In this document: piece by piece, positions 24,089 through 33,280 of the stretch
How the letters are laid out: each line of letters opens with the position of its first letter
How positions within the stretch are numbered: position 1 is the stretch's first letter
Notes under the pieces: model-generated
The model's input: only the letters and a program-made list of their open reading frames with translations
Databases searched by the model: none
What the model was told of the DNA's origin: nothing
Assembly (NCBI GenBank): GCA_041687675.1
Contig: JAWLBM010000035.1
Location: 1-47,453 of the forward strand
Direction of reading: 5' to 3'
Length of the DNA stretch: 47,453 nucleotides
Origin: JAWLBM01 sp041687675
Lineage (GTDB): Bacteria; Pseudomonadota; Alphaproteobacteria; Rhizobiales; Pleomorphomonadaceae
Position numbers and translations under genes: made by a program

Positions 24089-25972
24089 TCAACCGGTCTC
24101 GGCCTCGGCCTCCTCGAAGGCCGCGGACAGCTCCAGCCACTCCTCCTCGGCGGCCTCGACGGCCCGGACGGCGTCCGCCCGTTCCTTGGAGAGGCGGGTG
24201 CCGCGGGCGGCGTCACGGGTGAAGAGGCCAGGGTCGGCCAGCGCGGCGTCGAGCCGGGCGATCGCCGCCTTCAACTCCGCGATGCGCCGCTCCACGCCCT
24301 GGATCCGCTTGCGCAACGGCGCGAGTTGGGCGCGTCTCTCGGCGGCCTGGCGCCGGCGGTCCTGCGCCGTGGACTTGGCGTCGCCGCGGCCGGCCGCCCT
24401 GTCGCCGGGACCTGCGAGCACGAAGCGGCGGTAGTCGTCCATGTCTCCCTCGAAGGGCGCGACGCGGCCGTCCGCCACCAGCCAGAGCCGGTCCACGGTG
24501 GCCTCGACGAGGTGCCGGTCGTGGCTGATCAGGATCACCGCGCCCTCGAAGGTGTTCAGCGCCTCGACGAGGCTCTCGCGGCTGTCGATGTCGAGATGAT
24601 TGGTCGGCTCGTCAAGGATGAGCAGGTTCGGCCCGGCGAAGGTGGCGAGCCCCAGCAGGAGCCGCGCCCGCTCGCCGCCGGAGAGCTCTCGGGCGGGGGT
24701 GTCCATCTTGGCCGTCTCGAGCCCCATCCGGGCGACACGCGAGCGGATCTTCGCCTCCGGCGCGTCCGGCATCAGCCGGCGGACATGCTCCACGGCGCTC
24801 TCGGCCGGGCGGAGTTCGTCGAGCTGGTGCTGGGCGAAGTAGGCGATCTCGAGCTTGCTCGCCCGGGTGACCCCGCCGGAGAAGGGCTCGAGCCGCCCCG
24901 CGATCAGCTTCGCCAGCGTCGACTTGCCGTTGCCGTTCCTGCCGAGGAGGGCGATGCGGTCGTCGTCGTCGATCCTCAGCGTCACCCCGGAGAGCACCGG
25001 CTTGCCCGGGTCGTAGCCGACAGCGACCTTGTCATAGACGAGGATCGGCGGCGCCAGCTTCGCCCTGGCGGGCGGGAAGGTGATCGGCTCCACCCCGGTC
25101 TCGACCACCGCGTCGATGGTCTCCATGCGTTCCAGCATCTTCACCCGCGACTGCGCCTGCGTCGCCTTGGACGCCTTCGCCTTGAAGCGGTCGATGAAGG
25201 ACTGCAGGTGCTTGCGGCGCGCCTCCTGCTTCTCGCGCTGCTTCTCGAGCAGCACCATCTTCTCCCGCCGCTGGCGGGCGAACTGGCTGTAGCCGCCGCG
25301 CCAGAGCGTGAGCTTGCCCTGGTCGAGGTGGACGATGTGGTCCACGGCCGTATCGAGCAGGTCGCGGTCGTGGCTGATCAGGATCACCGTGTGCGGGTAG
25401 CGCTGCACGTAGCTGGTCAGCCAGAGCGTGCCCTCGAGGTCGAGGTAGTTGGTCGGCTCGTCGAGCAGCAGCAGGTCCGGCGCCGAGAACAGCACGGCGG
25501 CGAGGGCGACGCGCATGCGCCAGCCGCCGGAGAAGGCCGAGCAGGGGCGGCGCTGGTCCTCGGCATCGAAGCCGAGGCCGGCGAGGATCGTCGCCGCCCG
25601 CGCCTCGGCGCTGTGCGCGTCGATGTCGGCGAGGCGGATCTGGATCTCGGCGATGCGGTGCGGATCGCTCGCCGTCTCCGCCTCGGCGAGCAGGGCGGCG
25701 CGCTCGGTGTCGGCGGCGAGCACGAAGTCGATCAGCGACACGCCGGTTCCCGGCGCCTCCTGCTCCACCCGGCCGATCCGGGCCGCGCGCTTCAGCTCGA
25801 TCGACCCGCTCTCGGCGGCGATGTCGCCGTCGATCAGGTTGAAAAGGGTGGTCTTGCCCGTCCCGTTGCGCCCGACCAGCCCCACCTTCGCCCCCTCGTG
25901 GATGGTCACGGAGGCCTTGTCGATCAGGGTGCGCCCGGCGATGCGGTAGGTGAGGTCCTGGATGGTCAGCAT
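24089..25972 (-). CDS. ABC-F family ATPase (YheS/Uup-like)
   Basis: This 627-aa soluble protein has two ABC domains and no membrane part. Walker A sequences are GLVGRNGTGKTTL and ALLGRNGNGKSTL; signatures are FSGGWRMRVALA and LSGGERARLLLG; Walker B regions are LLLLDEPTNYLD and LLILDEPTNHLD. The linker (about 235-300) is rich in Arg, Lys and Gln, as in ribosome-associated ABC-F proteins, and the C-terminus is a predicted coiled coil (about 535-625). It probably acts on translating ribosomes. Start ATG 25972 gives the standard N-terminus MLTIQDLTYR. Confidence 0.93.
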   Translation of the reverse strand: MLTIQDLTYRIAGRTLIDKASVTIHEGAKVGLVGRNGTGKTTLFNLIDGDIAAESGSIELKRAARIGRVEQEAPGTGVSLIDFVLAADTERAALLAEAETASDPHRIAEIQIRLADIDAHSAEARAATILAGLGFDAEDQRRPCSAFSGGWRMRVALAAVLFSAPDLLLLDEPTNYLDLEGTLWLTSYVQRYPHTVILISHDRDLLDTAVDHIVHLDQGKLTLWRGGYSQFARQRREKMVLLEKQREKQEARRKHLQSFIDRFKAKASKATQAQSRVKMLERMETIDAVVETGVEPITFPPARAKLAPPILVYDKVAVGYDPGKPVLSGVTLRIDDDDRIALLGRNGNGKSTLAKLIAGRLEPFSGGVTRASKLEIAYFAQHQLDELRPAESAVEHVRRLMPDAPEAKIRSRVARMGLETAKMDTPARELSGGERARLLLGLATFAGPNLLILDEPTNHLDIDSRESLVEALNTFEGAVILISHDRHLVEATVDRLWLVADGRVAPFEGDMDDYRRFVLAGPGDRAAGRGDAKSTAQDRRRQAAERRAQLAPLRKRIQGVERRIAELKAAIARLDAALADPGLFTRDAARGTRLSKERADAVRAVEAAEEEWLELSAAFEEAEAETG

Positions 25973-26298
25973 GGCCGCCGGTTTGCCCCGGCCGGGCACG
26001 GAACGCAAGGGGATGCGGAAGGGTGCCGTGCCGGCGCCGTCACCGGCCGGGCGGCGCCATGGGCCAGGGGCCGGGAGCAGAGGCGGAGACCGCCGCCGAC
26101 GGGAGGCAGTCGCGGGTTGCGATGGTAAACGAATTCCCGACAAATCCTTGCATCGCTCTTAAGTAAATTCTCTCTGAATCTGCAAGCATTCGGCGTTAAT
26201 AACGGATACACCTAACCTGTATGTTTTGAATCTAACGTTCCGAAGCGATTCATACTTGACGTGCAAACGTCGTCTCACGCGAAAGGGACGGCTGCACG
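25973..26298. other. Intergenic region with divergent promoters
   Basis: No gene is supported. The half next to 26299 (about 26120-26270) is the most AT-rich stretch in this part, with CGTTAATAACG (26193-26203) as a short dyad and CTTGAC at 26255-26260 resembling a -35 box. It should promote the BTLCP gene rightward; the ABC-F promoter should lie to the left. Confidence 0.4.
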
Positions 26299-26898
26299 AT
26301 GAATGCCAAGCTCATGACCTTTGTACTTGCACTTGCCGCGGCGATGGCCGGGACCGGCGCCGCGTCGGCGGGCAAGGTGACCATGTCCTTGTCCGGCCCG
26401 AGCGCACCGCCGATCGGGCACGTCCAGTTCTGCGACGTCCATCCGGGACAGTGCCGGCCGTTCGGGGAGCCCGAGCGGGTCGTGCGCCTGAACGGCGACA
26501 CCTATGAGCAGCTTGCGACGCTCAACACGGCGGTGAACCGCGCCGTCATGCCGGCCACCGACATGGAGATCTTCGGCACGCTGGAGCGCTGGGAGTATCC
26601 CGGCCTCAGCGGCGACTGCGAGGACTACGTGCTGGAGAAGCGCCGCCTGCTCGTCGAGGGCGGCTGGCCGGAGAGCGCGCTGCTCATCACCGTGGTGCGC
26701 GACGAGATCGGCGAGGGGCACGCGGTGCTCACCGTCCGCACCGATCGCGGCGACCTAGTGCTCGACAACAAGACCGACCGCATCCTGCCGTGGAACGAGA
26801 CGCCCTACTTCTTCGTCAAGCGCCAGTCGGCCCGCAACGCCGCCGCCTGGGACGGCATCGACGACGGCCGCCCGATGGCGGTGGGCAGCCTGCGCTAG
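26299..26898 (+). CDS. Bacterial transglutaminase-like cysteine peptidase (BTLCP)
   Basis: This 199-aa protein has a signal peptide ending ASAG and the BTLCP domain with a complete triad: C107 in SGDCEDYVLEKRRLL, H141 in GEGHAVLTV and D156 in LVLDNKTD. The family is periplasmic; LapG is its best-known member, cleaving a surface adhesin under c-di-GMP control. No LapD-like receptor or large adhesin is in the window. Its TAG stop overlaps the convergent gene's stop within CTAG. Confidence 0.93.
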   Translation: MNAKLMTFVLALAAAMAGTGAASAGKVTMSLSGPSAPPIGHVQFCDVHPGQCRPFGEPERVVRLNGDTYEQLATLNTAVNRAVMPATDMEIFGTLERWEYPGLSGDCEDYVLEKRRLLVEGGWPESALLITVVRDEIGEGHAVLTVRTDRGDLVLDNKTDRILPWNETPYFFVKRQSARNAAAWDGIDDGRPMAVGSLR

Positions 26899-27425
26899 TC
26901 CACCCTCCGCATCCCCGCCTTGAAGCGGCGGGCGTTCTCGACATAGTGCCGGGCGGACCGGCGGAGGCCCTCGATGGCCGCCTCGTCGAGCTGGCGCACC
27001 ACCCTCGCCGGCATGCCGACCACCAGAGATCCGGGCGGGATCACCTTGCCCTCGGTCACCAGCGCGCCGGCCCCGACGAGGCAGTTCTCGCCGATCACCG
27101 CGCCGTTGAGCACGGTGGCGCCCATGCCAATCAGCGTGTTGTCGCCGATGGTGCAGCCGTGCAGCGTCGCCCGGTGGCCGATGGTGCAGCCGCGGCCGAC
27201 AACCACCGGGTAGCCCGGGTCGGTATGGACGACGGTGTGCTCCTGAACGTTGCTGCCGTCGCCGATGGTGATCGGCTCGTTGTCGCCGCGCAGCACCGAG
27301 CCGAACCAGACGCCGACGCCGGCGCCCACCGCCACCTTGCCGATCAGCACCGCGTCCGGCGCGATCCAGACGTCGCCGTCGCCGGGAAGGGTCGGGGCGA
27401 CCCCGTCGATCTCGTAGAGCGGCAT
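26895..27425 (-). CDS. Gamma-carbonic-anhydrase-like hexapeptide-repeat protein
   Basis: This 176-aa left-handed beta-helix protein has the zinc ligands H67, H84 and H89 (VVHTDPG, GHRATLHG) and the IGMGATVLNG repeats of the YrdA/PaaY/CaiE group. It forms a trimer. Members range from active carbonic anhydrases to unknown function. ATG 27425 follows GAGGGGAGACGGGC; ATG 27443 is less likely. Confidence 0.92.
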   Translation of the reverse strand: MPLYEIDGVAPTLPGDGDVWIAPDAVLIGKVAVGAGVGVWFGSVLRGDNEPITIGDGSNVQEHTVVHTDPGYPVVVGRGCTIGHRATLHGCTIGDNTLIGMGATVLNGAVIGENCLVGAGALVTEGKVIPPGSLVVGMPARVVRQLDEAAIEGLRRSARHYVENARRFKAGMRRVD

Positions 27426-27528
27426 GCCCGTCTCCCCTCGCATTCGCCGGCGACGACCCTAAGCCTCTTTCCGACAAGGTGGAACCACCTTGCTCGTCCT
27501 GAACGGACTGTGCCGAGGCGTCCGGTCC

Positions 27529-27858
27529 TCAGGCCAGCGTGTCGCGGATGGCGAGGGCGAATTCCAGCACCACGATGCCGGAGCACAGGCTCCACACCGC
27601 CGCGATCCCGGCGGAGGCGGCGAGCCAGCCGACCGGACGGCGCTCGATCAGGCGGCCGCGGATGGCGTTGCGCATCAGGATCACCGGCCCCGCGAACATC
27701 AGCAGCATCACCTGGACCACGCCCGTGGACATCTTGTCCCCGGGGAAGTCGAAGCGCGCCGGCGTCGCCGTCAGCAGCTGGTAGAAGGAGGCCAGCACCC
27801 CCGCCGCGACGAAGCCGGAGGCCATCGCGAAGCCGGCCACGAAGAGTTCTCCCATCAT
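27529..27858 (-). CDS. Small conserved-looking membrane protein
   Basis: This 109-aa protein has three predicted membrane segments (about 5-30, 47-65 and 80-105) with a loop FDFPGDKMSTGVVQ between the first two. I believe similar proteins occur in other Hyphomicrobiales, but I cannot name the family with confidence. It starts with two adjacent ATGs. Confidence 0.75.
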   Translation of the reverse strand: MMGELFVAGFAMASGFVAAGVLASFYQLLTATPARFDFPGDKMSTGVVQVMLLMFAGPVILMRNAIRGRLIERRPVGWLAASAGIAAVWSLCSGIVVLEFALAIRDTLA

Positions 27859-28056
27859 GACGTTTACCCGTCCTTAACCACGATCCCGAAATGACACGGT
27901 TGGTCCGTGTCGTCCACGGTGAGTCGCAAGGGCCGGGCCGACCGGCGCTTCGACGGCGGCGACGGGCGGAAGTCCGGGTTTTCCGCGCTTCATCCGGCCG
28001 GAGCCCGGCCGGGTGGCCGCGATTGGACGCTCGAGGCGTATCGAAAGGGGAAAGCG

Positions 28057-28806
28057 ATGGCCCATTTCGCGGCATATCCGGAAGACCCGGAGGCCTTCCG
28101 GGTCCGACGGCCGGCCCGGCGGGCCTCCTCGGGCATCTGGTCGCTGAGGATCGTGACGGGCTGCCTCGTCGTCGCCGCCCTGCTGGCGATCGGGGACTTC
28201 GCGCTCTCCTGGTCCCGCTCGATCGGAGAGGCGGAGGGCAGGGTGGCGGACCCGATGCCGGTGACGCTGTTCGTCGGCCGGCAGCGGCTGACGGTGCCGG
28301 CCAACATGTTCCGCTTCGCCGACCAGCGCACGGTCGGCCCGCACGAGGAGGTGGACCTGGCGATCCACTGGCCCTCGATGGAGGGCTGGACCCCCGCGCG
28401 GCGCGACGCCTTCCTCGACCAGGGCGAGGATGCGCCGGTGCTGTTCGTGACGCTGAAGCGCCGGGCCACGGCCACCGACAGCGCCGGACGGCTCGCCAGC
28501 GTCTACCTGCACTTCCTCGACGACGAGGCGCTGCCGGCGCCCGCCGGGCTCGCCGGCCGCGCCCTGCAGATGGACGCGGCGCTCGCGGGCGAGGAGGTAT
28601 ACTTCGAGCCGGGCTCGGTCGCCCCGTTCACGGCGCACTGCCTCTCCCCGGACGGGTCCGGCTTTCCGGCGCTGTGCATGACCGAGATCCATGCGGGCGA
28701 GGACCTGTCGATCCAGGTCCGCTTCCGCAAGGGCCTCATCGGCGACTGGGCCGCGCTCAAGGAGGCGATCCGCCTCCTGCCGCTGCGCTTCGGAGTGGTG
28801 TCCTGA
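28057..28806 (+). CDS. Membrane-anchored periplasmic protein of unknown function
   Basis: This 249-aa protein has a polar N-terminus (1-27), one membrane segment (about 30-50, RIVTGCLVVAALLAIGDFAL) and a periplasmic domain with VTLFVGRQRLTVPANMFRF near its start and two cysteines late (AHCLSP, ALCMTE). ATG 28057 is chosen for the AAAGGGGAA upstream; GTG 27907 would add an uncharacteristic arginine-rich stretch. No domain is recognised. Confidence 0.75.
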   Translation: MAHFAAYPEDPEAFRVRRPARRASSGIWSLRIVTGCLVVAALLAIGDFALSWSRSIGEAEGRVADPMPVTLFVGRQRLTVPANMFRFADQRTVGPHEEVDLAIHWPSMEGWTPARRDAFLDQGEDAPVLFVTLKRRATATDSAGRLASVYLHFLDDEALPAPAGLAGRALQMDAALAGEEVYFEPGSVAPFTAHCLSPDGSGFPALCMTEIHAGEDLSIQVRFRKGLIGDWAALKEAIRLLPLRFGVVS

Positions 28807-28821
28807 CGGCCCGCGCCTGGA

Positions 28822-29034
28822 TCACTCGAGGTCCATGGCGAGGATGGCCATCTGGAAATTGTAGCTGAGGTCGTCCTCGTCCTCGTCGTCGCGGAAGATG
28901 AGGCCCACGAACTCGTCCCCCACCATCACCTCGGCCGAATCGGTCTTGCGTGGCCGCGCCCGCACGCTGATCGCCGGCGAGCCCAGCGTCCGGCGCAGAT
29001 AGGCCTCGAGTTTCTGGATTTCGTCCTTGTTCAC
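28822..29034 (-). CDS. DUF3126 family small protein
   Basis: This 70-aa protein fits DUF3126 in size and pattern: NKDEIQKLEAYLRRTLG, DSAEVMVGDEFVGLIFRDDE and SYNFQMAILAMDLE at the C-terminus. GTG 29034 with GGAG upstream gives the family N-terminus; the longer frame is not conserved. Function unknown. It is divided from cysE by about 100 bp; the two are often neighbours in alphaproteobacteria, to my knowledge. Confidence 0.88.
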   Translation of the reverse strand: MNKDEIQKLEAYLRRTLGSPAISVRARPRKTDSAEVMVGDEFVGLIFRDDEDEDDLSYNFQMAILAMDLE

Positions 29035-29132
29035 GATGCTCGCTCCGTTGCCGCCCCGTGGGGACTTCTTGCACGGACCGCCCCGCGATGAAAACCCTCG
29101 GGCGGCCCTTTTCGGTGGACCGCCCGGGCCGT

Positions 29133-29966
29133 TCAGATGTTTTCGCCGGCCTCGTTGAGGAGGTGGTCCATCGACCGGGCCGGCTCCGCGCAACCGGCCT
29201 CGCCGACGACGCGGGCGGGGACCCCTGCCACAGTCGTGCAGGGCGGGACCGGCTTCAGGACCACCGAGCCGGCGGCGACGCGCGAATTCCTTCCGACCTC
29301 GATGTTGCCGAGGATCGAGGCGTGGGCGCCGATCAGGACGCCGTGGCGGATCTTCGGGTGGCGATCGCCGCTCTCCTTGCCGGTGCCGCCGAGGGTGACC
29401 CCCTGCAGGATCGACACGTCGTCCTCGATCACCGCCGTCTCGCCGACGACGATGCCGGTGGCATGGTCGAGGAACAGGCCGCGGCCGATCCGGGCGGCCG
29501 GGTTGATGTCCACCTGGAACACCTGCGACGACCGGCTCTGGATGTAGAGCGCGAGGTCGCGGCGGCCGTTGTTGAGCAGCCAGTGGGCGAGGCGGTGGGC
29601 CTGGATGGCGTGGAAGCCCTTGAAGTAGAGCACGGGCTCCAGCACCCGTTCGCAGGCCGGGTCGCGGTCGAGCACGGCGACGATGTCGACGCGGAAGGCC
29701 TCGCCGATCGAGGGATCGGCCGCCACCGCGTCGAGATAGGCCTGGCGGATCAGCGAGCCGGGCAGGGCGCCATGGTCGAGCCGGTCGGAGACGCGCTGGA
29801 TCACCGCGTCCTCGAGGCGCGGCTGGTCGAGGATGCTCGCGTGGATGAAGCCGCCGAGGGCGGGCTCGCGCTCCACCACCATCGCCGCTTCCTCGCGAAG
29901 GCGCTGCCAGACCGGATCGACGGCGTCGAGCGACCGGATCCCGGACGGCCTGAGGTTTGCTGTCAT
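29133..29966 (-). CDS. cysE: Serine O-acetyltransferase CysE
   Basis: This 277-aa enzyme makes O-acetylserine, the first step of cysteine synthesis. It has the N-terminal helical SAT domain (VWQRLREEAAMVVEREPALGG-type), the catalytic D153/H168 pair in QVDINPAARIGRGLFLDHAT, and the hexapeptide beta-helix ending in VAGVPARVVG. ATG 29966 follows AAGGA at 8 nt. Downstream, a Cds1-like cysteine desulfhydrase is encoded 7 kb away, but no cysK is present. Confidence 0.95.
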   Translation of the reverse strand: MTANLRPSGIRSLDAVDPVWQRLREEAAMVVEREPALGGFIHASILDQPRLEDAVIQRVSDRLDHGALPGSLIRQAYLDAVAADPSIGEAFRVDIVAVLDRDPACERVLEPVLYFKGFHAIQAHRLAHWLLNNGRRDLALYIQSRSSQVFQVDINPAARIGRGLFLDHATGIVVGETAVIEDDVSILQGVTLGGTGKESGDRHPKIRHGVLIGAHASILGNIEVGRNSRVAAGSVVLKPVPPCTTVAGVPARVVGEAGCAEPARSMDHLLNEAGENI

Positions 29967-30176
29967 CGCCTGTTCCTTCGCAGTTCCGTTTCGCGGAGCC
30001 GGCCGAGGCCTCGGCCCCCGCCGGCCATCCCCCGACGAAGGGAGTGGATGAGCCGGCCGATGCTTCCGGTCTAGGATAGGGCCGGACCGATGATTTAAAA
30101 AGCGCCGCCCGGATGACATTTCGGCGACTGGCTGCGTTTGGTCCTGACGGCGATGACCCAGGATGCGGGGCGTTGG

Positions 30177-30995
30177 ATGCGACAGACGCGTGCGGTGAAG
30201 CAAACGGTTCCGGAGGCGGGGCGCATCGGCGTCGAGGTTGTGGGCAGCCTCGGGCGGATCGAGATCGAGAACTCCGGCCGGCACAACGCGCTGTCCCTCG
30301 CCATGTGGAGGGCCATTCCGGACGCGGTGGCCGCGCTGGAGGCGAATCCGGAGGTGCGGGTGATCCTCCTCGCCGGCGGCGGCGGCGGCGCCTTCGCGTC
30401 GGGGGCGGACATCAGCGAGTTCGACGCCGTGCGCGCCGACGCGGCGACCTCGGCAGACTACGAGGCGGCGAACGCGGCCGCCTTCGAGGCCGTGCGACGG
30501 GCGGCGAAGCCGACCCTGGCGATGATCCGTCGCTTCTGCATGGGCGGCGGCGTCGGACTCGCGGCCGCCTGCGACGTGCGGATCGCCTCCGCCGACACCC
30601 TCTTCGCCATTCCCGCCGCCCGGCTCGGCCTCGCCTATCCGACCGACGCGGTCGCGGACATCGTCGCCCTGATCGGCCCCTCGCGGGCCAAGGACCTGTT
30701 CTTCACCGCCAAGCGGGTCGACGCGGAGACGGCGCTGCGGATCGGCCTCGTCGACGAGGTGGTGCCGGACGACGACCTGGAGGCGGCGACCGTCGCCTAC
30801 GCCGCCCGGGTCAGCACCCTGGCGCCGTTGACCCAGCGCGCCGTCAAGGCCGCGATCAACGCCGTGGTGTCCTGCGACCGCCCGGGACTCCAGGAAGCGC
30901 GCCGCCTCGCCGAGGCCTGCTTCGACAGCACCGACTACGCCGAGGGCCGCGCCGCCTTCCGAGAAAAGCGCGAGCCGGTGTTCCGGGGAAGCTGA
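30177..30995 (+). CDS. Crotonase-fold (enoyl-CoA hydratase-like) protein without the usual catalytic glutamates
   Basis: This 272-aa protein has the crotonase CoA and oxyanion-hole features GAFASGADISEFD and MGGGVGLAAACDVRIAS. The two glutamates used by true hydratases are not there: the GGGCEL position reads GGGVGL, and the second site reads FAIPAARLGL. So it should not be a classical hydratase; an isomerase, decarboxylase or thioesterase-like reaction is possible. The start is uncertain (30138 TTG, 30153 ATG, 30177 ATG); 30177 has GGGG upstream. Confidence 0.8.
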   Translation: MRQTRAVKQTVPEAGRIGVEVVGSLGRIEIENSGRHNALSLAMWRAIPDAVAALEANPEVRVILLAGGGGGAFASGADISEFDAVRADAATSADYEAANAAAFEAVRRAAKPTLAMIRRFCMGGGVGLAAACDVRIASADTLFAIPAARLGLAYPTDAVADIVALIGPSRAKDLFFTAKRVDAETALRIGLVDEVVPDDDLEAATVAYAARVSTLAPLTQRAVKAAINAVVSCDRPGLQEARRLAEACFDSTDYAEGRAAFREKREPVFRGS

Positions 30996-31377
30996 GGGGG
31001 AGCCGACCTTCCTTCTCCCCGCCGGGGAGAAGGAAAAAGCGCCCGGCCCGAGGGGGTCGCCGCAGGCCGCCTCCCGAATATGTCACCACGCGGCACGCCC
31101 GCCGTCCGGTCAGCGCGGGGCTGCCGTGCCATGCGGGGGCTGAAGCGCCAAAGCTCGTCCACGCACGACCCGCGACTTGTCCACAGGATAGCTACGGAAT
31201 GTCCACGGCTTGTCCCGAGGTCCTGCAGCCGCTTGTGGACAGCCTGCCCCCCGGGCTCGGAGTGCCAGGGCGCCCTGATCCCCGGCGGAGTCCGCCGGCG
31301 CGGCGGTTCTCACGCCGGCAGGCCCGTGTTGCCGCGGACGCGGCGACACCGCCGGCAGGACGCGGCGTCGGATCCGG
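30996..31377. other. Gene-free region with DnaA-box-like motifs
   Basis: No gene is supported. Four motifs near the DnaA-box consensus occur in 87 bp: TCGTCCACG (31155), TTGTCCACA (31177), ATGTCCACG (31199) and TTGTGGACA (31233, reverse). There is no AT-rich unwinding region or dnaA/hemE-type neighbour, so an origin is not claimed. Confidence 0.35.
31011..31033. repeat. 10-bp palindrome
   Basis: CCTTCTCCCC-GCC-GGGGAGAAGG is a perfect stem followed by AAAAAG on the plus strand. This resembles a dispersed intergenic palindrome of Rhizobiales. It may also terminate the crotonase transcript, though the U-tract is missing in that direction. Confidence 0.55.
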
Positions 31378-32454
31378 TCAGCAATCGCGGGACCGGGCAC
31401 CGGAGGACCGGAGCCGCGACAAGCTGTGGAGCATCATGCTCGCCACCGCCCGGCCCGCGCGCAGGGACGCGTCGAGGGACCGGCCGGTGGCGATCGCCTC
31501 AATCGCCTTGCCGACCGTCCGCAGCGGGTCGTAGCACTGCCCCGCGTATATCTCGGCCAGCCGGGCGGCGTGCTGGGCGCGCAGCAGCCGGCGCCGGTCC
31601 GGCGGCGCGTCGCGCTCGATCATCCTGAAGATCCTCTGGTGACCGGCTTCGACCAGGTTCCTGTCGTGGGAGATGCGCTCGCCGGCGTCGAAGTGGTACT
31701 CGACCAGCGGCGCCGGCACCGCGACCAGCGGCCCGAGCCTGGCAAGGCGCAGCCAGAAGTCCCAGTCCTGGCAACTCGGCATGTCCGGTTCGAAGCCGCC
31801 GACCCTCATCCAGGCGTCGCGGCGAACGAGGGCGCTGGAGGAGCCGCCGAGCACGTTCCGGGCGAACAGGTCCTCGCGCGTCACCAGCGGCGGCGTGCGG
31901 ATCACCCGTGTGGGCCGGTCGGTGTAGATGAACTCGATCCCGCAGAAGGCGGCGGGCGAAGAGGGGTGCCGCGCCAGCAGTTGGGACTGGCGCTCGATCT
32001 TCTCCGGTTTCCAGACGTCGTCGGAATCGAGCAGCGCGATGAGGTCGCCACGGCTCTCCTCGGCCCCGCGGTTGCGGGCGGCCGGGGCGCCACGGCTCTC
32101 CGCCTGCCGGATCAGCTTCACCGCGCCATGCTCGCGGGCGAGCGCCTCGACCACGGCCGGAGTGTCGTCGGTCGACCCGTCGTCGACCACGACCACCTCT
32201 TCGACCGGGACCGTCTGGGCCACGACGCTCAGGATCGCGCGCGCAAGCACGTCGGCCCGGTTCTTCGCGGGGATGACGACGGATATGGTCCCGCTGTCAC
32301 CCGTGGCAGGGCACGGCGACGGTCGATGTGCCGGGCCGGACCCGTCCTCTGGGACGGGCTTCGACGATGCTGTTGGGTGGACCGATTCTCGCAACCATTC
32401 CCCTCGGCCGGAACAAACCAGAGCGGGGGAACGTATCCCGGAATCGGATTGCAT
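31378..32454 (-). CDS. Family 2 glycosyltransferase
   Basis: This ~358-aa protein has a GT-A fold: TISVVIPAKNRADVLARAI, VVVVDDGSTDDTP (D91-D92) for the nucleotide, the metal motif LLDSDDVWKPEK, and CQDWDFWLRLA as acceptor/catalytic region. It should transfer a sugar from a nucleotide-sugar to a glycan. ATG 32454 (upstream AAGGGC) is the best guess; the ~55 residues before the domain are poorly conserved-looking, and ATG 32526 is an alternative. It is divergent from the nitrile hydratase operon. Confidence 0.82.
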   Translation of the reverse strand: MQSDSGIRSPALVCSGRGEWLRESVHPTASSKPVPEDGSGPAHRPSPCPATGDSGTISVVIPAKNRADVLARAILSVVAQTVPVEEVVVVDDGSTDDTPAVVEALAREHGAVKLIRQAESRGAPAARNRGAEESRGDLIALLDSDDVWKPEKIERQSQLLARHPSSPAAFCGIEFIYTDRPTRVIRTPPLVTREDLFARNVLGGSSSALVRRDAWMRVGGFEPDMPSCQDWDFWLRLARLGPLVAVPAPLVEYHFDAGERISHDRNLVEAGHQRIFRMIERDAPPDRRRLLRAQHAARLAEIYAGQCYDPLRTVGKAIEAIATGRSLDASLRAGRAVASMMLHSLSRLRSSGARSRDC

Positions 32455-32629
32455 GCGCAAGCCCTTGTGTTCGCGCGGCCCCGTCCGGATCGCGCGGCGG
32501 CTGGCGGCGAAGTATGGTAGGGTCATGGCGCTCGGCCCTTCAGTCAGGCGCGGCACGGTGTCCGGACCGGCGATCCGGGCTGCCGCCCCGCGGGTGGCCC
32601 GGGCCGACGGGCCAGGAAGGGAACGCCTC

Positions 32630-33280
32630 ATGACGCGAGCCAGCTTCGACGCCGACAGGGCCGCGGACATCCACCGGCACCTGCACAGCCACCTGCCGTC
32701 CGATCCGGCCCTTCGCGTGAAGGCGCTGGAGAGTCTCGTCGTGGAAAAGGGTCTGGTGGCCGCGGCGACGATCGATGCCTGGATCGAGGCCTATCGGGAT
32801 CACATCGGACCGAAGCGCGGCGCCCGGATCGTGGCGCGCGCCTGGGGCGACCCGGGGTTTCGGGCCCGGCTGCTCGACGACGCGGCGGAGGCGGTCAAGG
32901 ACTTCGGCTTCGAGGGCAGCGCCACCGGCCACCTGAAGGCCGTCGAGAACACCGCGTCGCAGCACAACCTCGTGGTCTGCACCCTGTGCTCCTGCTACCC
33001 CTTCTCCATCCTCGGCATGTCGCCGGCCTGGTACAAGTCCGCCGAATACCGGGCCCGCGCGGTGCGCGAACCGCGCGCCGTGCTGCGGGAGTTCGGCGTC
33101 GACCTTCCGGAGGAGGTGGGCGTGCGCGTCTGGGACTCGACGGCCGAACTGCGCTACCTCGTCATCCCGCAGCGGCCGGGCGGGACGGAGGGCTGGGACG
33201 AGGAGCGACTCGCCGCGATCGTCACGCGCAACGCGATGATCGGCACCGAGCGCGATCTTCCGGTTCCGGAGGGCAGCTGA
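32630..33280 (+). CDS. nthA: Nitrile hydratase alpha subunit, cobalt type
   Basis: This 216-aa subunit hydrates nitriles to amides with NthB. The metal motif VCTLCSCYP (C117, C120, S121, C122) has threonine between the first cysteine and leucine, the mark of cobalt enzymes; iron types have serine. ENTASQHNLVV before it and SPAWYKSAEYRAR after it are typical. ATG 32630 follows GGAAGGGA. Its stop overlaps nthB by one base (TGATG). Confidence 0.94.
   Translation: MTRASFDADRAADIHRHLHSHLPSDPALRVKALESLVVEKGLVAAATIDAWIEAYRDHIGPKRGARIVARAWGDPGFRARLLDDAAEAVKDFGFEGSATGHLKAVENTASQHNLVVCTLCSCYPFSILGMSPAWYKSAEYRARAVREPRAVLREFGVDLPEEVGVRVWDSTAELRYLVIPQRPGGTEGWDEERLAAIVTRNAMIGTERDLPVPEGS

Noticed and set aside
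24089..25972. ABC-F protein considered as an antibiotic-resistance (ARE) factor
   Set aside because: The two-domain layout, linker and C-terminal coiled coil fit housekeeping YheS/Uup-like proteins, and there is no resistance context.
31155..31241. Possible replication origin at the DnaA-box-like cluster
   Set aside because: There is no AT-rich unwinding element and no origin-type neighbour genes (dnaA, hemE, parAB, repABC); kept only as a motif cluster.
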